64,000 bases of DNA from Variimorphobacter saccharofermentans (GTDB taxonomy: Bacteria > Bacillota > Clostridia > Lachnospirales > Lachnospiraceae), in contig NZ_JACEGA010000001.1 of the NCBI RefSeq assembly GCF_014174405.1, forward strand, positions 3,698,501 to 3,762,500, in the 5' to 3' direction. Position 1 is the stretch's first letter. Each line of letters opens with the position of its first letter. Position numbers and translations under genes: made by a program. The notes under the pieces were generated by a model. The model was not told the origin of the DNA and made no database searches. It saw nothing but the letters and a program-made list of their open reading frames with translations. Of this stretch, positions 18,188-26,290 are shown piece after piece.

Positions 18188-19243
18188 CTAGATTGGTTGG
18201 AAGTCTCCTCTATCCACTGCTAGCTCATAGCCGATTTTCTTCATTCTTCTTTCCAGACAGAATCTGCATTCAGCAGCCTCGTCTCCGGTACATATTTTAT
18301 TATCATACAGTTCGTATTTCTTTCTTACATTGGTTGGCGAAAGATTGGGCATAACCACATTGGCTCCGGCAAGTATACCCATCTCCCTGCCATTGGGATG
18401 TATCGTGCCTAGAGCAGTCGTAGCTGGTAGCAATACATTGGGAAGCATAAGCCGGATCACACTAATTAGGATTAAGGTTTGCTCTAAGGTTCCTTTTGCC
18501 TGATTGGCAAATGGCGTCTCATGGTGCGGTATAAAGGGTCCAATTCCAACCATATGAGGCGAGAGATCCTTCAGAAAAAGCAGGTCCTCTGCAATATGTT
18601 CCAAGGTCTGATAAGGTGAACCTACCATGAAGCCTGCGCCAACCTGATAACCAATTTCTTTTAAATTTCTTAGACACTGCTTTCGATTTTCCAGAGATAA
18701 ATTATCCGGGTGCAGCTTACGATAATGTTCTTCATTCGCCGTCTCATGACGTAGCAAATACCGGTCACAGCCCGCTTTGTAATAGCTCAAATAGCTGTCG
18801 TAGCTCTTTTCACCAATGGATAAGGTTAAAGCACAGTCCGGGAACTCCTCTTTAATCTTGTGTATGATTGTGATAATCTCATCATCCGAAATTCTTCCGT
18901 CTTCTCCTCCCTGTAGTACAAAGGTACGAAAGCCTAATTTGTGTCCCTCTCTACAACAGTCCAGAATGTTCTCCATGGTCAATTTATAACGCTCTACCGC
19001 TCGGTTGCTTCTGCGAATTCCACAATAATAACAATCATTTTTACAGTAGTTGGTAAATTCAATTAAGCCCCTAGTATAGACCTTATTATCAAAGTATCTT
19101 CTTGAAGTTAGATTTGCTCGCTCCTTCAGTACTATCTCATCTTCAGCAGTAAGATTCCCAAGCAGGTCAACGAACTCCTCTTTGGTTAGAATTCTCTCTT
19201 CCTCTAATTGTCTGATTAACTCTCTTATATTCGACATATCCAT
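18188..19243 (-). CDS. hydE: [FeFe]-hydrogenase maturase HydE (radical SAM)
   Basis: 351 residues. The radical-SAM motif CKNDCYYC has its cysteines at 67, 71 and 74. FVLQGGEDGRISDDEII is the SAM-binding GGE element. The full-length TIM-barrel layout (HETANEEHYRKLHP, MVGSPYQT, LPATTALGTIHPNGREMGI) matches HydE rather than BioB or PylB. HydE acts on the cysteine-ligated iron precursor during H-cluster assembly. It is the first gene of the operon and sits behind a leader of about 300 nt with a terminator hairpin and a short peptide gene. A second in-frame ATG two codons in (19237) is possible. Confidence 0.94.
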   Translation of the reverse strand: MDMSNIRELIRQLEEERILTKEEFVDLLGNLTAEDEIVLKERANLTSRRYFDNKVYTRGLIEFTNYCKNDCYYCGIRRSNRAVERYKLTMENILDCCREGHKLGFRTFVLQGGEDGRISDDEIITIIHKIKEEFPDCALTLSIGEKSYDSYLSYYKAGCDRYLLRHETANEEHYRKLHPDNLSLENRKQCLRNLKEIGYQVGAGFMVGSPYQTLEHIAEDLLFLKDLSPHMVGIGPFIPHHETPFANQAKGTLEQTLILISVIRLMLPNVLLPATTALGTIHPNGREMGILAGANVVMPNLSPTNVRKKYELYDNKICTGDEAAECRFCLERRMKKIGYELAVDRGDFQPI

Positions 19244-19282
19244 CTCTCTTTCTATTCACTCAAAGTGTTTCACATATGTTCT

Positions 19283-19360
19283 TTACACGACAAAAATCCT
19301 TGTGCTGCGAAAGCACAAGGATAGAAAATCAACCAAATTAATCTGCATACATTCTCTCAT
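19283..19360 (-). CDS. Candidate 25-aa leader peptide of the hyd operon
   Basis: A short frame read toward hydE: ATG at 19360 with GAGGGA seven bases upstream, then 25 codons ending TAA at 19283, 39 bases before hydE. The predicted peptide begins MRECMQINLVDFLSLCF and contains two cysteines. Its 3' half runs through the terminator hairpin at 19296-19322, so a ribosome translating it would occupy or disrupt that hairpin. The layout is that of translational attenuation, but it could be chance; no homologue is known to me. Confidence 0.4.
   Translation of the reverse strand: MRECMQINLVDFLSLCFRSTRIFVV
19296..19322 (-). terminator. Intrinsic terminator hairpin inside the hyd leader (possible attenuator)
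   Basis: On the minus strand, ATCCTTGTGCT pairs perfectly with AGCACAAGGAT around a five-base loop and is followed by TTTTTGT. It lies 52 bases before the hydE start and downstream of the likely operon promoter, so it would stop transcripts before hydE unless overcome. Confidence 0.65.
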
Positions 19361-19549
19361 GTAAATCCCTCGGGAATATTATAATTTAATCCTTCAGGAA
19401 TACACTTGTAATCCGATTAAAACTTATCAAATGGAATACACGGATTAACAATAAACTGCAGTATTAACTTCAGTAGTTACTCTATTCTTCGCCTTCTCAC
19501 TCGGGCACACCCTCGTTGTCAGCACGACTTTTTTGTTATTTATTTAACA
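19361..19549 (-). promoter_or_regulatory. Upstream half of the long hyd operon leader
   Basis: If transcription starts near 19543, about 180 nt lie before the leader peptide. The part at about 19480-19530 is G/C-rich compared with its surroundings (minus strand GTCGTGCTGACAACGAGG, then GTGTGCCCGAGTGAGAAGG). I compared it by eye with common riboswitch consensus motifs and T-boxes and saw no match. Confidence 0.4.
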
Positions 19550-19578
19550 ATTATACTTCATTTCTATGTGTTTGTAAA
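19550..19578 (-). promoter_or_regulatory. Candidate hyd operon promoter
   Basis: Read on the minus strand: TTTACA (19578-19573), 17 bases, TATAAT (19555-19550). It is divergent from the marR promoter and places the start about 300 bases before hydE. Confidence 0.6.
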
Positions 19579-19663
19579 TAGCTTTTCTTCTGGAATCATA
19601 ACTTCACTATATAATAGCTTCTGTTTCATTGAAGCTTTACTGTAATGAAATCAAAATAACCCC

Positions 19664-19716
19664 TTGACATTTTCTAATATCGGTGTATAGTATAAATATA
19701 CTTCGAAGCGCGAAGT
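19664..19716 (+). promoter_or_regulatory. marR promoter with overlapping palindromic operator
   Basis: TTGACA at 19664-19669, 16 bases, TATAGT at 19686-19691. A 17-base palindrome follows at 19700-19716 (ACTTCG, five bases, CGAAGT), near or just after the start point. MarR proteins usually bind such a site to repress their own gene. A near-copy with the same five-base spacing occurs before the ArsA-like genes at 20270-20286. Confidence 0.7.
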
Positions 19717-19733
19717 AATTTTGGAGTGATAGA

Positions 19734-20231
19734 ATGAATATAAGAGATCAGTCTTTGGAAGAGATTATCTTCCAATTTATAGACCAGTGTAAGTTTTTAT
19801 TTTTTCCAGAGCAATGGAACAATACCTTTTTAGATTACTCAAAAAATGAGACCTTTACTCTCTTCTTAATCTATCGTAAAGGTACCGTGAATATGACTGA
19901 AATTGCTGATTATCTAGGTGTCCCTCTGAATACAGTGACCGGAATTGTAAGTCGTTTGGAAAAGAAGAATGTAATTATTCGTCAACGAGACCTCATAGAC
20001 AAGCGAATCGTTACCGTCAGTATGAGCTCCTATGGTAAAGATACCTTAAAACAGCAATTGAATGAGCTTGGGCAATATTTTACTCTCGTCCTCTCCCGAC
20101 TTACGGATGATGAGCTGGATTCTGCTATAAAGATTATCAGGAAAATATTTGACATCTTACAAGATGGCACTCTCTTTTTAAAACAAGAACCACCAACGGC
20201 GAAAAAAGTAAAAAGAATTCCAATCGAATAA
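19734..20231 (+). CDS. MarR-family transcriptional regulator
   Basis: 165 residues. Winged helix-turn-helix in the middle (VNMTEIADYLGVPLNTVTGI, VSRLEKKNVIIRQRDLIDKR) with the typical MarR wing (DKRIVTVSMSSYGKD), flanked by N- and C-terminal dimerisation helices. It is preceded by its own promoter and palindrome, and is followed after a small hairpin (20234-20253) by two ArsA-like ATPase genes that have a matching operator. It probably represses itself and the ATPase genes and releases on a ligand or stress signal (inference). The C-terminal tail is lysine-rich. Confidence 0.88.
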   Translation: MNIRDQSLEEIIFQFIDQCKFLFFPEQWNNTFLDYSKNETFTLFLIYRKGTVNMTEIADYLGVPLNTVTGIVSRLEKKNVIIRQRDLIDKRIVTVSMSSYGKDTLKQQLNELGQYFTLVLSRLTDDELDSAIKIIRKIFDILQDGTLFLKQEPPTAKKVKRIPIE

Positions 20232-20233
20232 AT

Positions 20234-20253
20234 GGAGCTATTCCGATAGCTCC
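20234..20253 (+). terminator. Small hairpin between marR and the arsA-like genes
   Basis: GGAGCTAT and ATAGCTCC pair perfectly around TCCG, followed by TCTATTT. The T-run is weak, so it may only reduce read-through from marR. Confidence 0.5.
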
Positions 20254-20269
20254 TCTATTTAAAGATTTT

Positions 20270-20286
20270 ACTTCGTATCTCGAACT
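20270..20286 (+). promoter_or_regulatory. Second candidate MarR operator
   Basis: ACTTCG, five bases, CGAACT: eleven of twelve arm bases match the operator at 19700-19716 with identical spacing. It is 41 bases before the first ArsA-like start. I could not assign a clear -35/-10 pair here. Confidence 0.6.
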
Positions 20287-20326
20287 ATTCTGTTGACGAA
20301 TTATATAAAGAAAGGTAGGTAAAAGT

Positions 20327-21511
20327 ATGAGTCGAATTATTATTTTCACGGGCAAAGGTGGTGTGGGGAAAACCAGCGTGGCAGCTGCACACGCCAGGAA
20401 ATCAGCCCTAATGGGAAAGAAAACACTTATTGTAAGTGCAGATATGGCACACAACTTAGGAGATTTGTTTGAAATGCCCATCGGAAGGGAGGTTACGAAA
20501 ATATCGGATAATTTATACGCTTTAGAAATCGATCCGACCTATGAGATGGAGCATGATTATCGTTCCATGATGAATGCCATTGACAAGCTACTGCCTAACA
20601 TACAATCGGGTAATTCCTCTGAGGATTTCGCTGATATGTCCATGTTTCCTGGAATGGAAGAATTATTCTCTTTATTGAAAATAAATGATATTTATGAGAG
20701 TAATCAATATGATGTAATCATCGTAGATTGTGCTCCAACAGGAGAAACCTTGTCCTTACTAAAGTTCCCAGAATTATTATCCTGGTATATGGAGAAGTTC
20801 TTTCCTCTTGAAAAAGTTGCTTTGAAGGTCCTTCGCCCCATCGGCAAGAAATTCTTTAAGATTGAACTTCCGGATCAGAACGCAATGAACGATATTGAGA
20901 AGCTCTATCTGCGATTAGCAGGTCTGCAGGGCTTACTAAGAAATCAGGAGATAACCAGTATTCGCCTAGTAGCAATTCCGGAGAAAATGGTGGTGGAGGA
21001 AACCAAACGAAATTATATGTATCTAAATTTATATAATTTCAACATTGATGGTTTATTTATTAATCGCATACTTCCCCAGGAGGTAGACACCGAATTCTTT
21101 CAGGAATGGATCTACCTGCAGACCAAATATCTTGAGGAGCTTAAGCACGTCTTTGGTGATATCCCCATTGCTCATATCAAATGGTATGAGATTGATATTA
21201 CCGGTATGGATGCATTGGATCGCATAGTAAAGGATGTATTGACGGACGAGGACCTGTTCGACGTCAGAGCGAAAAAACCAAATGAAGTATTTGAAAAAAA
21301 GAATAATGGATATTTACTAACACTATCCGTACCTTGTACCAACAAAGAAAATATAGCAATGCATCAGGCGGAACACGATCTGATTATTCGGATAGGCAAT
21401 TTTAAACGCTGCATTCCCATACCGGATATACTTCGTAACCATAGTGTAACCTCGGCTAAGCTTCTCGATGGAACTCTTTCCATTCAGTTTGAGCCGGAAA
21501 ATAAGGATTGA
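20327..21511 (+). CDS. ArsA/Get3-family ATPase with C-terminal Hsp20-like domain (first of pair)
   Basis: 394 residues. Deviant Walker A GKGGVGKTS at 9-17 with the signature lysine, the DxAH switch I region (SADMAHNLGD), and DCAPTGETLSLLKFP, the family A-loop/Walker B segment. The last 70 residues (about 320-390) form a beta-rich segment (GYLLTLSVPCTNKENI ... LLDGTLSIQFEP) matching the Hsp20-like tail of some ArsA/Get3 proteins. There is no CxxC and no ArsB gene nearby, so arsenite pumping is unlikely. Get3-like client binding, or a partner function for the second ATPase, is possible. Likely co-transcribed with the next two genes. Confidence 0.88.
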   Translation: MSRIIIFTGKGGVGKTSVAAAHARKSALMGKKTLIVSADMAHNLGDLFEMPIGREVTKISDNLYALEIDPTYEMEHDYRSMMNAIDKLLPNIQSGNSSEDFADMSMFPGMEELFSLLKINDIYESNQYDVIIVDCAPTGETLSLLKFPELLSWYMEKFFPLEKVALKVLRPIGKKFFKIELPDQNAMNDIEKLYLRLAGLQGLLRNQEITSIRLVAIPEKMVVEETKRNYMYLNLYNFNIDGLFINRILPQEVDTEFFQEWIYLQTKYLEELKHVFGDIPIAHIKWYEIDITGMDALDRIVKDVLTDEDLFDVRAKKPNEVFEKKNNGYLLTLSVPCTNKENIAMHQAEHDLIIRIGNFKRCIPIPDILRNHSVTSAKLLDGTLSIQFEPENKD

Positions 21512-21524
21512 AAGGAGTAAGATT

Positions 21525-21755
21525 ATGAATAAAGCATTTATAATTAAAATGATGAAGGCTAAAAAAATGCAATATGAAGCACTGAAAGAAATTATACCTG
21601 AGAAAATGGTTAACAAAATATCAGATCTGGAAAATGAGGTCATAGATCTTGTTAAAGAATATGCCATGTCAGAATTTACAGAGACAAAATGTAAGAACAA
21701 TACTTCAGAGGAAACAGCAAGTAAAAAGGTTCATAAGGTTACCATTGAATCATAA
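21525..21755 (+). CDS. Small helical protein between two ArsA-like ATPases
   Basis: 76 residues from the ATG at 21525, selected for the AAAGGAG site directly upstream. It is charged, mostly helical in character and Lys/Glu rich (MNKAFIIKMMKAKKMQYEAL, IPEKMVNKISDLENEVIDLV), with a polar Thr/Glu-rich tail. No domain recognised. It sits 13 bases after one ATPase and 17 bases before the next, so it is made with both and may be a client, adaptor or scaffold for them (inference). Confidence 0.8.
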   Translation: MNKAFIIKMMKAKKMQYEALKEIIPEKMVNKISDLENEVIDLVKEYAMSEFTETKCKNNTSEETASKKVHKVTIES

Positions 21756-21772
21756 CGGAAGGAGGATTTGCC

Positions 21773-22933
21773 ATGAGAATCATATTATATACTGGTAAGG
21801 GTGGCGTAGGAAAGACCAGCGTAGCTGCTGCCACCGCCTGTAAAATCGCCAGCACTGGAAAGAAGGTATTGGTAATGAGCACGGATCAGGCCCATAGTCT
21901 GGGGGATTCTCTTGATAAGAAGCTGGGTTATGAACCAACCCGTATCACAGATCATCTGGATGCTATGGAGATCAATGCCATTGAGGAATGTGAACGTGCC
22001 TGGGGGAATCTGAAGGATTATATCAAAAAGCTATTAACCTCTAGAAGCAGTGATAGTATTGAAGTAGAGGAGCTTCTTGTGTTTCCTGGCTTTGAGGAAT
22101 TAACCTCATTATTCAAGATAAAAGAAATCTATGAACAGAATCAGTACGATGTTGTTATTGTTGATTGTGCTCCGACGGGTGAAACCCTGTCGCTATTGAA
22201 ATATCCGGAGATGTTTGGTGAATGGATTGATAAGCTATTACCCATAAAGCGTAAAGCCATAAAAGTAGCAGGCCCTACCGTGGAAAAAATCACGAAAATA
22301 CCCATGCCAAAGGATAGTCTCTTCGATGAAGTGGAAACACTCAGTGATAACCTAAGGAAGCTAAAGGAGCTTATGAATAACAAAGAGGTAGTCAGTATCC
22401 GAATTGTAACAACTCCTGAGAAAATCGTAATCAAGGAGGCGAAACGGAACTTTTCCTTCCTGCATCTGTATGATTATAATGTGGATGCCATCATCGTTAA
22501 CAAGGTATATCCCATGGAGTCCCTTTCCGGATATTTTCAGAAATGGATTAAAAATCAGGCGGAGGCGCTAACAGATATAAAGGAAAGCTTTGCTGGTATT
22601 CCCGTTTTCCAATTAGAACTGTTAAAGCAAGAGCTTCGTACCCTCGAGCGATTACAGGCTGTTGGTGCTGCTTTATATAATTCGTCTAGTCCAGAAGATA
22701 TACTATTCAAGGATACCATCTTCACCCTAAGAAAGGAGGAGGATTTTGATTGCTTTTCTATCCACCTTCCGTTTTTCGAGATAAAGGATATGGACTTATT
22801 GCATAGTGGTGATGAGCTGACACTAATAATTAAAAACGAACGTAGAAAATTTACATTACCAAAAAAGCTCTGGAATAAAGAAGTTAAGAATGCATCTTAT
22901 AAGGATGGAAAATTAAATATCCTGTTTGAATGA
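21773..22933 (+). CDS. ArsA/Get3-family ATPase with C-terminal Hsp20-like domain (second of pair)
   Basis: 386 residues behind GGAGG. Deviant Walker A GKGGVGKTS at 8-16, STDQAHSLGDSL (closer to the ArsA consensus than the first copy), DCAPTGETLSLLKYPEMF, and the same kind of C-terminal beta-rich tail (DFDCFSIHLPFFEIKDMDLL ... YKDGKLNILFE). Clearly a tandem paralogue of the upstream gene. ArsA of enterobacteria has two such halves in one chain; here they are separate genes and could pair as a heterodimer. Convergent with the next gene, with only 6 bases between stops. Confidence 0.88.
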   Translation: MRIILYTGKGGVGKTSVAAATACKIASTGKKVLVMSTDQAHSLGDSLDKKLGYEPTRITDHLDAMEINAIEECERAWGNLKDYIKKLLTSRSSDSIEVEELLVFPGFEELTSLFKIKEIYEQNQYDVVIVDCAPTGETLSLLKYPEMFGEWIDKLLPIKRKAIKVAGPTVEKITKIPMPKDSLFDEVETLSDNLRKLKELMNNKEVVSIRIVTTPEKIVIKEAKRNFSFLHLYDYNVDAIIVNKVYPMESLSGYFQKWIKNQAEALTDIKESFAGIPVFQLELLKQELRTLERLQAVGAALYNSSSPEDILFKDTIFTLRKEEDFDCFSIHLPFFEIKDMDLLHSGDELTLIIKNERRKFTLPKKLWNKEVKNASYKDGKLNILFE

Positions 22934-22939
22934 TTTGCT

Positions 22940-24571
22940 TCATTTAATTACTATTCCGATAGAATGAGGTTGTTGTATAATATAACACAACAACCCTATT
23001 CTATTTGCTGATTCATCCTTTAATGGAGAATACTCTCCTTCACAAATCAGAATCTCAGGATTCGTAATTCTCGCAGTTTTTTCTTCCTTCCCAGTATTTA
23101 TTAAAAAGGTGTATACGCACTCCTTCTCACCCCAAGTACAGATGACCCGGAATAACCGTTGCCAATCCTTCTCATAATCTTCACTATTCGAGCTTAATCC
23201 ATATGCAAAATGCTGAGTTAGGTTAAATTGCACGCGACTTTGATCCAATATTTTCACGCTTTGGTCCAATATCAATTTATCACCGTACCGGACAGCTCCT
23301 CCCTCATCAAGCATTGCATCCTTTACCGTGATGGAATCTGGAATACTATCTCCAAAATCAAGAGTGACCAATCTGCTTTTCTCTGTGCTGGCGCCAAAAC
23401 CTCCCAATGTAAAGGTTGGTATAAAGTCTGCCTTTGCCAGCTTTGCCCACTCCTCGGACATGGAGTAATCCTCTGAAATATCCTCCCATTTGGTTTTCCG
23501 AACCACATAATCAATTCCGACACCATCAACTGATATAAATATGTCCGGTGGTTCCGAGGGGTCTCTTTTTTCTATATTACGCAAATTCTCTTGATCATAA
23601 GCGAGGGACCATTGATCATAAGGAAATTCATCCAGCTTCTCTGGGAAGAGCATATCATCTTTTACGATAATCTTCCCATAGTCCTTTTCATTATCGACCA
23701 GTTTAACTCCTTTATTCGTCTTTTGTAGCTGTAGGCTATGATAATCCTGTGATACAAAGCAATTACTATACTGCGGCATCAATATTTCCGTCAGGGAACT
23801 AAAGTATTCCGGATTTCTGTACTCATAAGATAGTAAATTAATTTTGTATATTCCATCGCTCCATTGGGTAACTAAGTCCACAATTTCATATTTCTTATTT
23901 CCATCAATATCAGTGATACAGGCATTTTGTAAATCACCCTTTACATAGGAAGCAACACCCTTCCGAACAAGAAAGCATCCGGCAAAGCCATTCTCACCAG
24001 TGGCAGCAAATGCCTGAACCTGTAACTTTTCGTATGCGTCCTCAATGAACAGTTCAAATAATCCACTGATATTTCCCCTGCTTGTTGGAATCTCCCCCTG
24101 TTCAACCACATTCTCAAGCTCCGTTTTTATGATGTCAAAGGCTTCCTCCTTTGTTAATGCATCCTTTCGCTGCAGGATATCATTTTTTGATATATTCTCG
24201 TCCAGCTTTACCAAGATACTATTACTAATGGAAGCAGACGGATTATGAAAGAATATCATGATTTGCAGTAGCTGTTCTCCACGAATAAGAGCATACTCTG
24301 TGGTGCCTTCCTTTACCTCGGTATCGAATTCATTATCATATACCTCCGTCCATCCACCCTCCTTCAGCTTTTCCAGATAGCTATGTAGCTGTTCTTTAGA
24401 TATATCACTGTAATAGGTTCCGCACTCCCATTCCACACTATTATTGGATTCCGGAATCGGGATGGCTTCCGTAGAGGAACGATCTGCGTTCGTTCCATTC
24501 ACCCTTATATTACAGCCTAAGAATAGGATAGTGGTAACGGAAATAAGGAAATACAACAGGGCTTTCTTCAA
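22940..24571 (-). CDS. Hypothetical lipoprotein, large
   Basis: Taken from the TTG at 24571, which is seven bases past a GGAGGTGA site; a GTG at 24586 is the alternative but lies inside that site. 543 residues: signal peptide with lipobox LFLGC, then a soluble beta-rich ectodomain. The N-terminal part (residues about 30-100) includes HSYLEKLKEGGWTEVYDNEF, which resembles small lipoprotein domains. The C-terminal part has no family I recognise. It starts about where the flavoprotein gene stops, so the two are translated together. A strong hairpin (22959-23003) lies within its last codons. Confidence 0.65.
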   Translation of the reverse strand: MKKALLYFLISVTTILFLGCNIRVNGTNADRSSTEAIPIPESNNSVEWECGTYYSDISKEQLHSYLEKLKEGGWTEVYDNEFDTEVKEGTTEYALIRGEQLLQIMIFFHNPSASISNSILVKLDENISKNDILQRKDALTKEEAFDIIKTELENVVEQGEIPTSRGNISGLFELFIEDAYEKLQVQAFAATGENGFAGCFLVRKGVASYVKGDLQNACITDIDGNKKYEIVDLVTQWSDGIYKINLLSYEYRNPEYFSSLTEILMPQYSNCFVSQDYHSLQLQKTNKGVKLVDNEKDYGKIIVKDDMLFPEKLDEFPYDQWSLAYDQENLRNIEKRDPSEPPDIFISVDGVGIDYVVRKTKWEDISEDYSMSEEWAKLAKADFIPTFTLGGFGASTEKSRLVTLDFGDSIPDSITVKDAMLDEGGAVRYGDKLILDQSVKILDQSRVQFNLTQHFAYGLSSNSEDYEKDWQRLFRVICTWGEKECVYTFLINTGKEEKTARITNPEILICEGEYSPLKDESANRIGLLCYIIQQPHSIGIVIK

Positions 24572-24585
24572 ATAACTCACCTCCA

Positions 24586-25383
24586 CTATTTCTTATAGGT
24601 AACTGCTTTATTCTTAAAAGCAGAGATTGCAATCTGATACATTAGCTTGCCGAATAATTTCTTATAAAATGGGAGAGGTATCCCCGGAGCATAGACCTGA
24701 TCCACATAGCCCTCCTGCTGCCAAAAGGTTCCATCTGCCGCTTCATACTCACTGCCAGGTCTACAGGTAATACTCATCCCTCTAATTAAATTAAAGGGGA
24801 TAAGCACTCCAAAAGAAGGTGCATGTAATTTCTTAAATGCTAAATCCAGATAGAATTTTTTCGAAATCCTTTCTATCTTCTGCTTCACCTTTGGACTGAT
24901 CTGATATGCATTCCAGCTGCTTGTACTAACCGGGAGCTGAAAACAATGATTAAACCCAATGCCTGCTAATGTCCCTGCCAGATATTTCGTCGTTTTACTT
25001 GCTCCCACACCTCCTGTACTGGATATCACAAGAGCTTTCTTGGTAAAATATCTTGGTCTGTGTAGCGCATAACATATATGATCAATCAGGTTCTTTGAGA
25101 TTGCCGGTACACTTAAATTATAAGTAGGAGCCGCATAAATAATGCCATCACTTTCATCGATTGAATTCAGGATCTCCTGAACCATTTCATTATGGGGGCA
25201 ATAACTGTGCCCCTTACGAAAACACATACTACAACCTATACATAGTGGTAAATTAATATCCGACAGATGTAATTCCTTCCATTCAATATCGGGTGACAGC
25301 TTATTTAATTCATCCCTGACCTTCATTGCGATATTCCAGGTATTACCCTTTCTTGGTCCACCATCAACTAATAATATCTTCAT
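24586..25383 (-). CDS. Iron-sulfur flavoprotein / NADPH-dependent FMN reductase family
   Basis: 265 residues. MKILLVDGGPRKGNTWNIAM is the flavodoxin-like FMN phosphate loop. The Cys motif LCIGCSMCFRKGHSYCPH fits a compact 4Fe-4S cluster as in archaeal and clostridial iron-sulfur flavoproteins. YAAPTYNLSVPAISKNLIDH is the second FMN loop, and the GGVGASKTTKYLAG segment follows. It likely moves electrons between a reduced carrier and an unknown acceptor in the cytoplasm. It lies between a TetR gene (26 bases upstream) and a lipoprotein gene that it abuts, so all three form a TetR-controlled unit. Confidence 0.85.
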   Translation of the reverse strand: MKILLVDGGPRKGNTWNIAMKVRDELNKLSPDIEWKELHLSDINLPLCIGCSMCFRKGHSYCPHNEMVQEILNSIDESDGIIYAAPTYNLSVPAISKNLIDHICYALHRPRYFTKKALVISSTGGVGASKTTKYLAGTLAGIGFNHCFQLPVSTSSWNAYQISPKVKQKIERISKKFYLDLAFKKLHAPSFGVLIPFNLIRGMSITCRPGSEYEAADGTFWQQEGYVDQVYAPGIPLPFYKKLFGKLMYQIAISAFKNKAVTYKK

Positions 25384-25409
25384 ATATTCCTTTCCCCCAC
25401 TTTTACTGC

Positions 25410-25985
25410 TTAAGAGTCCTCCAGTAAACGTTCAATCATATCATCAATAAAGAAATCTCTTTCCGTTTTATCATAGAAATTGACTCCAAAGCATTCTTTG
25501 CTGATTTCCTTTCGTAGAAAGGCAGCCTGCAGAATTGATGTCATGGTAAATAAAAGCATTTTTTGCTTTGACTCTGCTATGTCAGAGCCTGTAAGCACAT
25601 GAAGAAATCCACTTACTGTCTTCATTGTATTGTCCTCAATACCTGGATTAGCATGATCTCCTAATATGGATATCCGGGACACCTCAGGATTATCCATCAG
25701 GAAATCTGCTACTAGCTTGCTAACTGTCTTAAGCCTATCGATGGGCTGCAAATCCTTTAGCAGTTCTGGGCGAAAGGTATGTATCACACTACTGATAATT
25801 CTTTGTACACAGAGTTCCACCAACTGCTCCTTCGATTGAAAATGATAGTTGATCAGTCCAATCCCTACTCCCGCTTCCTGGGCTATTTTTCGTATTGTTA
25901 TTTCATCCAGGTTGCCATTGCTTTCCTGTATCAGGCTGGTCGTTACAGATATTATGTTTTCCTTCGCTTGCTCTGATTTTTTCAT
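25410..25985 (-). CDS. TetR/AcrR-family transcriptional regulator
   Basis: 191 residues from the ATG at 25985 (GAGG five bases upstream; longer starts at 25988 and 26006 are less likely). The N-terminal helix-turn-helix IRKIAQEAGVGIGLINYHFQ followed by SKEQLVELCV is the TetR signature. The remainder is a helical ligand-binding and dimer domain. It is the first gene of the unit with the flavoprotein and lipoprotein. A perfect promoter and a 15-base palindrome lie immediately upstream, so autoregulation is very likely. The ligand is unknown. Confidence 0.9.
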   Translation of the reverse strand: MKKSEQAKENIISVTTSLIQESNGNLDEITIRKIAQEAGVGIGLINYHFQSKEQLVELCVQRIISSVIHTFRPELLKDLQPIDRLKTVSKLVADFLMDNPEVSRISILGDHANPGIEDNTMKTVSGFLHVLTGSDIAESKQKMLLFTMTSILQAAFLRKEISKECFGVNFYDKTERDFFIDDMIERLLEDS

Positions 25986-25998
25986 CATTTCCTCTTTT

Positions 25999-26046
25999 CT
26001 GAACATTGTTCAGTTTTATTATAGTCTTTTCAAGTCATGAAGTCAA
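25999..26046 (-). promoter_or_regulatory. TetR promoter and operator
   Basis: Minus strand: TTGACT (26046-26041), 17 bases, TATAAT (26023-26018), then four bases on a 15-base palindrome, CTGAACATTGTTCAG read on the plus strand (25999-26013), covering the start site. A typical TetR operator position. Confidence 0.8.
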
Positions 26047-26174
26047 TTATTATCTGTCACAAACATAAAACTGCACCAAAAAATACTGTTATCTACTAAA
26101 TACAAAAGTCACGTTTCATTGGATCAATACCTGATAACCGTTATTACAGCAAAAAGCTGGCAGGTCAAAATAAA

Positions 26175-26239
26175 ATACCGGAAGGAAATGCTTTCGCTAA
26201 CTCAATACTGTTGCGAACAGCAAATATTCCTTCCGGTAT
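26175..26239 (-). terminator. Intrinsic terminator of the TraB/GumN gene
   Basis: A long stem of ATACCGGAAGGAA with TTCCTTCCGGTAT, an inner GC/GC stem, and a T-rich tail (TTTTATTTTG) on the minus strand, about 50 bases after the gene. Confidence 0.75.
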
Positions 26240-26290
26240 CCCTTTATCCTATCTGTCAGCTAAATTAACTGTCATAATCCGACTATGGCT

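Noticed and set aside
19244..19560. Possible known riboswitch or T-box in the hyd leader
   Set aside because: No T-box TGGNACC, SAM, cobalamin, lysine or FMN consensus seen; kept only as an unclassified leader.
20327..22933. Arsenic-resistance (ars) operon
   Set aside because: No ArsB, ArsR, ArsC or ArsD; the regulator is MarR-type and the ATPases have Hsp20-like tails and no metal Cys set.
22959..23003. Hairpin ATAGAAT..GGTTGTTGT / ACAACAACC..ATTCTAT as a shared terminator
   Set aside because: It lies inside the last codons of the minus-strand lipoprotein gene and lacks a clear T-run, so I did not list it as a terminator.
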